A DNA stretch of 6,942 bases from Candidatus Aenigmatarchaeota archaeon (GCA_023142905.1 JAGLIP010000040.1:1-6942); one strand, 5' to 3'; positions 1-6,445 are shown, numbered from the stretch's first letter. Notes: a model not told the origin generated them from the letters alone. Program-made: numbers and translations.

Positions 1-741
1 TAGAATTGTTTCTGTAAAATCAGTCTCTTCAAAAAAGGCGGCGTTTATGTATGAAAGATACATGTTTGCTTTTTTGAAATTTGCCTTTTCTAATTTGCTT
101 CCATGAAAACGACTGTTTGACAAATCCGCACCCTCAAAATTTGCGCCCTCAAGATTGGCAAAATCAAATACGGCATTTCGAAGTACGGCATTTTTAAGCA
201 TTATTTGGGGGATGTTTTTTCCTGAAAAATCCGCTTCTTTTATGGTTATGCCTGTAAAATCGCGCCTGCCTTTTTGGTATTCATCAAGAACGAATTTTGT
301 GTCAACAACTTCCATCTGTTGATTGCCGGTGTTTGCTAAATCAATGACTGAGCCTATAATTTTTGCAGAATCAAATATGCTTGACTTTAAGTTGGCTCTC
401 TTGAATGTGGTCGTTGTTATAGTCGCATCTGAAAAATCAGAATACAAAAGAAGGGCATCGTCAAATGATGTGTTTTCTATTTTTGCGTTCCCGAAGTTGG
501 TGTCTGAAAGCTCTGCCCCTTTGAAAGTGCAGTTTTTAATAATGGTTTCGGAAAAATCTGTTTTGGCCATTTTTGCGCGAGAAAAATTAAGTCCTGAAAG
601 TGTCTCCCCCTTAAAATTCGCGCACACTGAAACTATGTCTGCGAAGTCGGTTATGCCTTCATTGTTTTCTTTTACGACATCATCTGCTTTTAGGTGTCGG
701 ACAAGAATCTTTGGAAACTCATTACCTATATGCACATCCAT
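1..741 (-). CDS. Pentapeptide-repeat protein (C-terminus cut by window edge)
   Basis: The minus strand is open for 247 codons from an ATG at 741 to the window edge with no stop, so the C-terminus is missing. Residues 1-38 are non-repetitive. From residue 43 a phenylalanine recurs every ten residues (43, 53, 63 up to 123) with Leu/Ile/Met five residues later, in units such as TDFSE, TNFGN and RANLK. This is the A(D/N)LXX pentapeptide pattern, known to fold as a right-handed quadrilateral beta-helix. Residues about 134-160 break the pattern, and a second block runs from 162 (F162, I167, F172 up to L247) in a different register. No signal peptide or membrane segment is visible, so it is probably cytoplasmic. 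The start is well supported: an in-frame TAA lies ten codons upstream (772-774) with no other ATG between, and a TATA element sits about 27 bases before the ATG. The family is mostly of unknown function (some members mimic DNA); no specific role can be assigned. Confidence 0.9.
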   Translation of the reverse strand, partial: MDVHIGNEFPKILVRHLKADDVVKENNEGITDFADIVSVCANFKGETLSGLNFSRAKMAKTDFSETIIKNCTFKGAELSDTNFGNAKIENTSFDDALLLYSDFSDATITTTTFKRANLKSSIFDSAKIIGSVIDLANTGNQQMEVVDTKFVLDEYQKGRRDFTGITIKEADFSGKNIPQIMLKNAVLRNAVFDFANLEGANFEGADLSNSRFHGSKLEKANFKKANMYLSYINAAFFEETDFTETIL

Positions 742-762
742 AACAAAATATTGTTTTTTTGC

Positions 763-774
763 ATTTATATTTTA
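763..774 (-). promoter_or_regulatory. TATA box of the pentapeptide-repeat gene (leaderless)
   Basis: Read on the minus strand, AAAATATAAA (773-764) is centred about 27 bases before the ATG at 741, the usual archaeal distance from TATA box to transcription start. Transcription would begin at or next to the ATG. No Shine-Dalgarno motif lies between, which agrees with a leaderless message. Confidence 0.6.
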
Positions 775-800
775 ATGTCGCTAACAGGTTTTTTCAAAAG

Positions 801-832
801 TTATATTAACAACCTTCGCCAATTTTTATATT
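801..832 (+). promoter_or_regulatory. Candidate TATA elements for the motor operon
   Basis: Two AT-rich elements could serve: TTATATTA at 801-808 and TTTTTATATT at about 823-832. The first would start transcription near 831 and give a leader of about 33 bases holding the GAGG motif before the ATPase ATG. The second would start near 855, leaving almost no leader and placing the GAGG at the very 5' end. The first fits better with use of the Shine-Dalgarno motif, but the sequence does not decide. Confidence 0.35.
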
Positions 833-853
833 GAAGTATTATATCGAGATATT

Positions 854-858
854 GAGGG
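854..858 (+). promoter_or_regulatory. Shine-Dalgarno motif of the ATPase gene
   Basis: GAGGG lies five bases before the ATG at 864 and pairs with the CCUC core of the archaeal 16S rRNA 3' end. This decides the start: the upstream in-frame TTG at 831 has no such motif. Confidence 0.6.
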
Positions 859-863
859 ATACA

Positions 864-2681
864 ATGAACAAAAACAATAAGGCAAAAACGCAGGTAAAAC
901 AAAAACAGGAAACAACAAATGTGCCTAAAGAAGCAATTCCGGACAAAAAACCAATTAAAAAACCAAAACATAAAACTGAATCAATTCCGGCAGTTAAAAA
1001 TCATGCGCAAAACTATAAGAAAAAAAGCATTAAGGCAATTCATCCCACAAAAAAACAAATGATTAAAACCCCAAAAATAGTGAAAAATCCAAATCACAAA
1101 ATAAATAAAAAAACTGTGAAAAAAACAACATCTAAAAAAGAAAAAAATACAAATATTCTTGAAACTTACACTATTTTAGCAGACAATGTTAAAGCAACTG
1201 TTGAGATAAAAACCACGGAAACAGAATACATTCCACTTTACTTTCTTGTGCGCCCTCAGATGAGTGCTGCAACGCATGCGGTTCTAAACACTATGCGTGA
1301 TGAGCTTATCACAATGGTCAATTTATCTGTAAAGGAATTTGTTGATCCATCCGCACTTACAACCGTTAAGAAAAAATTCATAAAAAAGGCAATGGAATTG
1401 ATGGAGAAATACCTTCCATATGCTACTGATAAAGACAAGGAACTTCTTTCAGGAAATCTAATCCATGAAATGCTGGGCTTAGGAGATATTGAACTTATCC
1501 TTTCCGACCCATATTTGGAAGAGATTGTCATAAACGGGCATAAAGAGCCATTGTGGGTATACCATAAGCATCATGGCTGGGTAAAAACAGATATAAAACT
1601 TAAAAACGAGGATCAGGTGTATAATTATGCTTCTGCAATAGGGCGGCGCGTGGGGCGACAGATAACAAATCTTGACCCTTTAATGGATGCGCATCTTACA
1701 ACGGGCGACAGGGTAAATGCAACTCTATTCCCTATATCGACACAGGGAAACACAATCACCATAAGAAAATTTTCCCGATCCCCTTGGACCATAATACACT
1801 TCCTTGAGGCAAAAACACTTACAAAAGAAGTTGCAGCACTTCTATGGCTTGCAATACAGTATGAGCTTAACATACTTGTTGCAGGAGGCACGGCTGCAGG
1901 AAAAACATCTATGCTTAATATACTGATGCCGTTTATGCCTCCGAACCAGAGGATTATATCTATAGAAGATACACGAGAGATAAACCTGCCAAAGTTTTTG
2001 CATTGGGTTCCATTCTCATCAAGGGAGGCAAATCCTGAAGGAAAGGGTGCGGTTAGTATGCTTGACCTTCTTACAAACGCGCTTCGTATGAGGCCTGACA
2101 GGATCATTATAGGTGAAATTCGTAGGGCGAAAGAGGCAGAAGTCATGTTTGAGGCAATACGAACCGGGCACTCAGCATATGCCACATTCCACGGAGATAA
2201 AGCAACAGAGGTATATAAAAGACTTACAAACCCTCCGATGAATCTTCCTGATGCGTTTTTAAGCGCGCTGCATATTATTGTCGTTCAATACAGGCACAGA
2301 CGAAAAGGATTGAGAAGAACCCTTGAAGTTGCAGAACTTATACCTACAGATACCACAAACCAGTTGAATGTGGTTTACCGATGGAACCCACGGACTGATG
2401 TTCTTGAAAAAATCGGAAAACTGCATAGGGTGGTAAATGAAATAAACCTATATACGGGCATGACAGATATAGAAATAGATGAAGACATAGAAAAAAAAGC
2501 AATGATTCTTGACTGGATGATAAAAAGGCAAATAAAAACAGTAAATGCTGTCGGTAAAGTCATCGCCGAATATTATAGGGATGAAAAAAAGGTAATTGAA
2601 TTTGCTTCGAAAAATAAGAATCCTAGTGAACTTTTAGGTGATGAGCTTACAAAAGAGCTTTTTTCAGGCGAAAAGCCCTAA
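864..2681 (+). CDS. Archaeal type II/IV secretion (pilus) ATPase, VirB11/GspE family
   Basis: The 605-residue product is the cytoplasmic motor ATPase of an archaeal type IV-pilus-like machine, a family whose members act as hexamers converting ATP hydrolysis into subunit assembly or secretion. Residues 1-96 are a low-complexity basic tail with about 30 lysines. An N-terminal domain follows to about 320 (ILSDPYLEEIVINGHKEPLW, 212-231, is typical). The RecA-like core carries Walker A GGTAAGKTS (341-349, Lys347), an Asp box IEDTREINL (367-375), Walker B RIIIGEIRR (413-421, Glu418) and a His box TGHSAYATFHGD (434-445). All catalytic motifs look intact. Residues after about 495 form a charged C-terminal extension. 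The start is taken at the ATG with GAGGG before it, not the TTG 33 bases upstream. Two platform-protein genes follow closely in the same direction, supporting a motor role. The family includes ArlI (FlaI), TadA/CpaF and VirB11; with no archaellin or pilin in view, the exact subclass is open. Confidence 0.95.
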   Translation: MNKNNKAKTQVKQKQETTNVPKEAIPDKKPIKKPKHKTESIPAVKNHAQNYKKKSIKAIHPTKKQMIKTPKIVKNPNHKINKKTVKKTTSKKEKNTNILETYTILADNVKATVEIKTTETEYIPLYFLVRPQMSAATHAVLNTMRDELITMVNLSVKEFVDPSALTTVKKKFIKKAMELMEKYLPYATDKDKELLSGNLIHEMLGLGDIELILSDPYLEEIVINGHKEPLWVYHKHHGWVKTDIKLKNEDQVYNYASAIGRRVGRQITNLDPLMDAHLTTGDRVNATLFPISTQGNTITIRKFSRSPWTIIHFLEAKTLTKEVAALLWLAIQYELNILVAGGTAAGKTSMLNILMPFMPPNQRIISIEDTREINLPKFLHWVPFSSREANPEGKGAVSMLDLLTNALRMRPDRIIIGEIRRAKEAEVMFEAIRTGHSAYATFHGDKATEVYKRLTNPPMNLPDAFLSALHIIVVQYRHRRKGLRRTLEVAELIPTDTTNQLNVVYRWNPRTDVLEKIGKLHRVVNEINLYTGMTDIEIDEDIEKKAMILDWMIKRQIKTVNAVGKVIAEYYRDEKKVIEFASKNKNPSELLGDELTKELFSGEKP

Positions 2682-2702
2682 AACAAATAGTTGTGGTTTT
2701 TG

Positions 2703-3557
2703 ATGAAGAACTCAAAGTTGCTTAAAAAATCAGCAAGGTTTATGAACTATGCATCAAAACTTGAGCCTTCTTTTCCGCAGATAAAAATCGACCTATTACA
2801 ATCAAGAACGGACTTATCATTAAAGGAGCACATTGCGATAAGCATTTATCAGTCAGTAAACACTACAACAATGTTTGTTGTAGGCATTCTGATACTTGGA
2901 TACATTATTGATTCTACTACACTCATAATTCTTTCAGTTGTAGCATCGCCGTTTGTTTTTATTATGATGCTTTACAGCGCACTTTACCGCCCCAAGATTT
3001 TGACCTTAAAGCGCGCAAGAGATATAGATTCAGAACTTCCATATGCTTTAAGGCATCTTTTGATACAGATAAAATCCGGAGTTCCTTTGTACCAGGCGCT
3101 TGTTGCAGTTACGCAAGGCTATGGTGCGGCATCAAAAGAATTCGAGTATATCATAAAAGATATAAACGGGGGGAAATCCCAGACAGAAGCAATAGAAGAC
3201 AGCATTGTTTCAAACCCTTCACTTTCATACCGAAGGTCATTCTGGCAGCTTTTGAATGCAATGAAGACAGGAACCGACCTTCAACAACCGCTAGAAAATA
3301 TAGTGGATGAAATTTTAAAGACACAGCTTCTTTCAATAAAAAAATACGGCCAGGAGCTTAACCCCTGGACATTGATGTATATGATGTTTGCAGTTATTAT
3401 GCCTTCTTTAGGCATCACATTTATGATGATATTATCAACATTTACAGGAACAGGCATTCCGGATATTGTGCTTGTAGGGGTTCTTATATTTTTAGGGTTT
3501 TTCCAGATGATGTTTATGAATATAATAAAAAGCAAAAGACCTGTGGTGAAAATATGA
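2703..3557 (+). CDS. TadC/GspF-like membrane platform protein, first of two (T2SSF domain)
   Basis: The 284-residue product is predicted to be an integral membrane protein on which the upstream ATPase would act. A short basic, amphipathic N-terminus is followed by a transmembrane hairpin at about 54-92. A cytoplasmic helical domain (about 105-220) starts with DSELPYALRHLLIQIKSGVP, whose LP...L...I.SG pattern marks the T2SSF fold, and includes FWQLLNAMKTGTDLQQPLE (180-198). Two more membrane segments lie at about 222-247 and 252-277, and the tail KSKRPVVKI is basic and so probably cytoplasmic. One T2SSF domain with four TM segments matches TadB/TadC size, about half of the double-domain ArlJ. 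It starts 21 bases after the ATPase stop and its stop overlaps the next start as ATGA. ATG 2703 is preferred, but in-frame TTG codons at 2691 and 2700 are possible; only a weak GTGG (2693-2696) precedes the ATG. Confidence 0.88.
   Translation: MKNSKLLKKSARFMNYASKLEPSFPQIKIDLLQSRTDLSLKEHIAISIYQSVNTTTMFVVGILILGYIIDSTTLIILSVVASPFVFIMMLYSALYRPKILTLKRARDIDSELPYALRHLLIQIKSGVPLYQALVAVTQGYGAASKEFEYIIKDINGGKSQTEAIEDSIVSNPSLSYRRSFWQLLNAMKTGTDLQQPLENIVDEILKTQLLSIKKYGQELNPWTLMYMMFAVIMPSLGITFMMILSTFTGTGIPDIVLVGVLIFLGFFQMMFMNIIKSKRPVVKI
3545..3549 (+). promoter_or_regulatory. Shine-Dalgarno motif of the second platform gene
   Basis: GGTGA ends four bases before the ATG at 3554 and lies inside the last codons of the preceding gene. 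It matches the AGGAGGTGA anti-anti-SD core and, with the ATGA overlap, indicates coupled or re-initiated translation. Confidence 0.6.
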
Positions 3558-4717
3558 GTGTCAACCTACAGATAAACCCGCGAAAAAAGAATAAACAAGA
3601 AGATATTCTAAACAAAGAAGCAAGGCATCTGCTTGAGGCATTTAACAAAAAAAAGCCATTAACAGATAAAGAGAAAAAAGAGAAAGAAAAAATACAGCAT
3701 GAAAAAGACATGCAAAAGCGGCGGCGCGCAAAGCGGTTTTATTTTTATTTTCCAAAAAAATACAGAGAAACCATAGAAACAGAAGCAAAATATGCGGGTT
3801 TTAATGAGCCGCCGTGTTTATTTATATATTATATGACTCAGGTGTTCTTATTTGCCGCGGTCGTTAATCTAATATACCTCATTGTTGTTCTGCAATCGCC
3901 GTTATGGCTTGCAATTATACCCCCAATACTAATACTTTCTGTATGCTTTAGTGCGCCGTACATCATATATACTATGCTTGCAGAGTCAAGAAGAAAGCAA
4001 ATGGAAGTCATGCTTCCGGATATTTTAATGCTTGCATCCGCCAATATAAAATCCGGCCTTACAATTGACCGCGCACTTCTTTTTGCGGCGCGCCCGGAAT
4101 TTGGGGCATTGGGTTCTGAGTTCAAGAAAGTTGCCTTTGAGATATACGGCGGAAACGATACAGAAGAGTCATTTACAAAGCTTACGACCCGGATAAAATC
4201 CCAGATTCTTGAGCGAACAATAAGCCTTCTTATAGAAGGCTTGCGATCAGGCGGTGCTGTTGCAAAGCTTTTGGAAGAAACTGCAACAGATATAAAGAAT
4301 ACAGAAATGCTTCAGCGGGAGATTCGCTCAAGTGTCATGATGTATACTATATTTATATTCATGGCAGCAGTTCTTGGGGCTCCTGTGCTTTTTGCAATAT
4401 CCAATTTCCTTATAACCTCCTCAAGCTCAATGTGGTCTGACAGCATTCCAAGCGGGGATATGTCGGCTATGCCGAACACAGGATTTCTTTCAATTTCAGC
4501 ACCCCAAATGAATCTTGAATCATTCGGCTATTTTTCAATTGCGGCCATAGTACTTACAACTTTGTTTTCGGGAATACTTATTGCCCTTATCCAGAGCGGA
4601 AAAGCAAAGAACGGGATAAAATACACACCTATATTTATGACTATAGCACTTGCGCTTTTCTTTGTGGTGAAGCATGTCCTTTTAACTGTGTTTGGCGGGA
4701 TGTTGGGGATGAGTTAA
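3554..4717 (+). CDS. TadC/GspF-like membrane platform protein, second of two (T2SSF domain)
   Basis: The 387-residue product is a second predicted inner-membrane platform subunit, distinct from the first. Residues 1-60 are a highly charged cytoplasmic tail (KEKKEKEKIQHEKDMQKRRR, 39-58) that may form a coiled coil. A membrane hairpin lies at about 92-140. The cytoplasmic T2SSF domain (about 150-260) contains LPDILMLASANIKSGLTIDR (154-173) and LLIEGLRSGGAVAKLLEETA (225-244), strong family signatures. A third TM segment (about 262-285) leads to a Ser/Met-rich, probably external loop (286-325), then TM segments at about 327-347 and 357-380. Five TM segments place the C-terminus (GGMLGMS) outside if the N-terminus is inside; the basic loop SGKAKNGIKY (348-357) fits that topology. 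The start has a GGTGA motif and overlaps the preceding gene by four bases. Its stop overlaps that of the convergent phosphatase gene. The pairing of an ATPase with two T2SSF proteins recalls bacterial TadA-TadB-TadC. Confidence 0.9.
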   Translation: MSVNLQINPRKKNKQEDILNKEARHLLEAFNKKKPLTDKEKKEKEKIQHEKDMQKRRRAKRFYFYFPKKYRETIETEAKYAGFNEPPCLFIYYMTQVFLFAAVVNLIYLIVVLQSPLWLAIIPPILILSVCFSAPYIIYTMLAESRRKQMEVMLPDILMLASANIKSGLTIDRALLFAARPEFGALGSEFKKVAFEIYGGNDTEESFTKLTTRIKSQILERTISLLIEGLRSGGAVAKLLEETATDIKNTEMLQREIRSSVMMYTIFIFMAAVLGAPVLFAISNFLITSSSSMWSDSIPSGDMSAMPNTGFLSISAPQMNLESFGYFSIAAIVLTTLFSGILIALIQSGKAKNGIKYTPIFMTIALALFFVVKHVLLTVFGGMLGMS

Positions 4718-5298
4718 ATGCCATTTAGCTTTTCATAAGAAATAAAAGTTCCTTTATCTATTAGGAATTTTCCGATGTATTCGTTGCATAGATTTAGCGA
4801 AACGCATTCTTTAAGAGTTGTTCTGTTGAAGTATCCTAGCAACGACCGGATACAGCCTCCGTGTGTTACAATAAGGGCGGTTTTGTCTTTGTGTCTTTTT
4901 TCAAGTGTGATTATGAAATCAACAATCCTTTTTTGAAGCATTTTGAATGACTCGCCGTTTTCTGGTACAAATTCAGGGTTTCCCCTAAAATTAGGCACCT
5001 CAAATGCATCTTTAAGCAGCATGCCTGTAAGTTCACCGAAATTCTGTTCCCTTAATCGTTTTTCGCGCACAATCCTGTTTTCAAGATTCAGCTTTTCTGT
5101 AAGGACCTGGGTTGTTATAAAAGCTCTTCCAAGGTCGCTTGAGTATATGTGGTCAAATTTTATGCCTTTAAGCCGGTCTGCCACTAAAAACGCGTTTTTG
5201 TATCCGTCGTCTGTAAGCGGTGTGTCTATATGCCCCTGGATTCTTTTTTGCACATTGTATTCGGTCTGACCGTGGCGGGCTAGGTATATTGTTAACAT
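4714..5298 (-). CDS. Histidine phosphatase family protein (phosphoglycerate mutase-like)
   Basis: The 194-residue protein has the full catalytic set of the histidine phosphatase superfamily. ARHGQTEYN (7-15) holds the phospho-accepting His9 with Arg8, SSDLGRAFITTQ (53-64) the second phosphate-binding Arg58, LREQNFGELTG (82-92) the acid Glu84, and IVTHGG (143-148) the second His146. The NGES motif (114-117) is also typical. Length matches the short cofactor-independent-of-context members (PhoE/CobC/GpmB-like), which are cytoplasmic phosphatases or mutases. The substrate cannot be read from sequence: phosphoglycerate, alpha-ribazole phosphate or a broad range are all possible, and no cobalamin gene is nearby. 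The gene is convergent with the motor operon, sharing TTAA at the stops. It appears independently transcribed: a T-run lies between it and the transporter gene, and its own TATA box sits about 27 bases before the ATG. Confidence 0.93.
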   Translation of the reverse strand: MLTIYLARHGQTEYNVQKRIQGHIDTPLTDDGYKNAFLVADRLKGIKFDHIYSSDLGRAFITTQVLTEKLNLENRIVREKRLREQNFGELTGMLLKDAFEVPNFRGNPEFVPENGESFKMLQKRIVDFIITLEKRHKDKTALIVTHGGCIRSLLGYFNRTTLKECVSLNLCNEYIGKFLIDKGTFISYEKLNGI

Positions 5299-5320
5299 GT
5301 GTTTAGAATTGGTTAAAAAA

Positions 5321-5330
5321 GTATATATTC
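5321..5330 (-). promoter_or_regulatory. TATA box of the phosphatase gene (leaderless)
   Basis: On the minus strand GAATATATAC is centred about 27 bases before the ATG at 5298 and is preceded by the purine-rich ACGAGA, which could act as a BRE. There is no Shine-Dalgarno motif before the ATG, so a leaderless mRNA is likely. Confidence 0.65.
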
Positions 5331-5346
5331 TCGTTCTATAATCCTC

Positions 5347-5354
5347 AAAAAAAA
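5347..5354 (-). terminator. Oligo-T terminator after the transporter gene
   Basis: The plus strand has eight A's, read as T8 on the minus strand (inside TTCTTTTTTTTGAG), 11 bases after the transporter's TAA and upstream of the phosphatase TATA box. Archaeal RNA polymerase terminates at such oligo-T runs without needing a hairpin. The order stop, T-run, TATA, ATG argues for two separate transcripts. Confidence 0.5.
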
Positions 5355-5365
5355 GAATGATTTGA

Positions 5366-6253
5366 TTATCCCGTTACCAAAATGGCGCCCAGAACCATGA
5401 TGATTATTGCAATAATTTTTTTAATTACTATTGATTTCCCAATTTCTTCTTTTAGGATTTTAGGATAAAATTTGCTTAATATTACGGCCATCACAAGAAC
5501 AAAAAGTGGTTGTAGAGATGTTAATGCATTTACAAAAGTAACATATCCGTCAACGGTGGCTATCGTAATCAGTAATATGGCCACAATCCCTATGGATTCC
5601 GGAATAGATACAATCAGAATTATTTTTTTGCCTTTTTCTTTTATGGCCAATAAAAGATCATTATAACTAAAATAAACTATTGGAATTAGCACAAATATCG
5701 TCCCTATACGCGAATATGAAAATATTGTCCAGAAATCAGCAAAATCTAAAAGATATTTTGTAATGACCATCATGACGGCCCACGAAAATGATGCGAGCAT
5801 CATAAACCAGAATGATTTTTCAAATTTCAATGAAATTGAATTTTTCGAAGATATCATTATTGCGCCAATTACAAGCAATATTATTCCAACATAATTTACT
5901 ATGAAAAAAATCTCTCCAAGAAATACTGCAGCAATAATAGATACAAATAACGGAGTTAGTTGAAATAATGCCATGACTCTTGAAGCTTCTTCTAAGTTAA
6001 TTGCTTTATAATAAAAAATATTTGTTAGTATGTATAATGTTCCGGCAATAAATGCCCAGGCAATATTTATGTTTGAAAGTGTTTCAAAACCTTGAAAAAA
6101 ATATATGACCACACTAGACAAAAGGCCTATAATTCCAACAAACATGACTGGAATCATTGGTTTTGTAATCCACTTTGAAAGTATATGCTTATCTATGATA
6201 TTTCCTAAAGCCCAAAGCAATGTTGCAAGAAGTGTAAACAATATCCAATACAT
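5366..6253 (-). CDS. EamA/DMT-family transporter (10 TM)
   Basis: The 295-residue product is almost entirely hydrophobic, with about ten membrane segments in two homologous halves (about 3-134 and 147-294), the architecture and length of EamA proteins of the drug/metabolite transporter superfamily. The family's repeated signature appears once per half: ALFQLTPLFVSIIAAVFLGE (95-114) and NALTSLQPLFVLVMAVILSK (242-261), the first with the typical E at the end of the helix. It sits in the cytoplasmic membrane and probably exports or exchanges a small metabolite or amino acid, but family members differ too much to name the substrate. The start ATG has no Shine-Dalgarno motif and a TATA element about 28 bases upstream. 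Base composition is odd: bases 5401-6240 are about 30% G+C by hand count, against about 41% for 4741-5280 in the next gene, suggesting different ancestry. Confidence 0.92.
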   Translation of the reverse strand: MYWILFTLLATLLWALGNIIDKHILSKWITKPMIPVMFVGIIGLLSSVVIYFFQGFETLSNINIAWAFIAGTLYILTNIFYYKAINLEEASRVMALFQLTPLFVSIIAAVFLGEIFFIVNYVGIILLVIGAIMISSKNSISLKFEKSFWFMMLASFSWAVMMVITKYLLDFADFWTIFSYSRIGTIFVLIPIVYFSYNDLLLAIKEKGKKIILIVSIPESIGIVAILLITIATVDGYVTFVNALTSLQPLFVLVMAVILSKFYPKILKEEIGKSIVIKKIIAIIIMVLGAILVTG

Positions 6254-6276
6254 GTTGATTTATTGAAATATAGAAA

Positions 6277-6285
6277 TTAATATAC
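6277..6285. promoter_or_regulatory. TATA element placed for transcription in both directions
   Basis: TTAATATAC (reverse strand GTATATTAA) is centred near 6281. It lies about 28 bases from the transporter ATG at 6253 on the minus strand and about 27 from the ATG at 6308 on the plus strand. Both distances suit leaderless archaeal transcription, and no other TATA-like element is better placed for either start. Confidence 0.5.
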
Positions 6286-6307
6286 TTGTAAAATACAAAA
6301 GATATTT

Positions 6308-6415
6308 ATGAAAATCCAGAAACTTGACAAAATCCACGCAAAACAAGCAGCGGTCTTAATTGAAAAGACAAGAAGTGTTGTAAAAAACAAAAAGTATATG
6401 TTTATCAACCGATGA
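6308..6415 (+). CDS. Possible 35-residue ORF, resembling a truncated GNAT N-terminus
   Basis: An ATG with a TATA element about 27 bases upstream opens a 35-codon frame ending in TGA. The peptide begins MKIQKLDKIHAKQAAVLIEK and ends KYMFINR. The opening resembles the first beta strand and helix of GNAT acetyltransferases, which often start like MKIRKLTxxDAxxxAxLI. None of the rest of that fold follows: the downstream sequence in all three frames is short and holds the next gene's promoter. It may therefore be a decayed remnant whose promoter survives, a genuine basic small protein, or chance. No Shine-Dalgarno motif is present. The GNAT resemblance is my recollection of the family pattern and is weak. 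Confidence 0.3.
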   Translation: MKIQKLDKIHAKQAAVLIEKTRSVVKNKKYMFINR

Positions 6416-6445
6416 AGAAATGCATTTAATTGCGTTTTATTTCTT
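6415..6445 (+). terminator. Weak inverted repeat with T-rich arm after the small ORF
   Basis: AAGAAAT (6415-6421) and ATTTCTT (6439-6445) are exact 7-base inverted repeats with a 17-base loop, beginning in the stop codon of the small ORF. The right arm is T-rich (GTTTTATTTCTT). It could end transcription of the small ORF before the DUF4349 promoter, but a 7-base AT-rich match may be chance. Confidence 0.25.

Noticed and set aside
323..775. Plus-strand 150-codon ORF opposite the pentapeptide gene
   Set aside because: It lies antisense to the regular pentapeptide repeats, whose periodicity keeps the complementary frame open. Its own protein has no domain or promoter support.
828..857. Direct repeat ATATTGA at 828-834 and 850-856 upstream of the ATPase
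   Set aside because: Seven AT-rich bases in an AT-rich promoter are easily chance, and no third copy or symmetry suggests an operator.
831..863. Eleven extra N-terminal codons on the ATPase from a TTG start
   Set aside because: The TTG has no Shine-Dalgarno motif, while the ATG at 864 has GAGGG five bases upstream. A TATA element 27 bases before the TTG fits equally well as the start of the leader.
1256..1531. Minus-strand 91-codon ORF inside the ATPase gene
   Set aside because: It is fully antisense to the conserved ATPase N-terminal domain, with low-complexity Ser/Ile content typical of shadow frames.
1625..2185. Minus-strand 186-codon ORF inside the ATPase gene
   Set aside because: It overlaps the most conserved part of the ATPase (Walker A to His box), and its translation shows no recognisable family.
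3838..4125. Minus-strand 95-codon ORF in the second platform gene
   Set aside because: It is antisense to the T2SSF signature region and has no promoter or ribosome site.
4943..5269. Plus-strand 108-codon ORF opposite the phosphatase
   Set aside because: The opposite strand carries a complete catalytic motif set, so this frame is a shadow.
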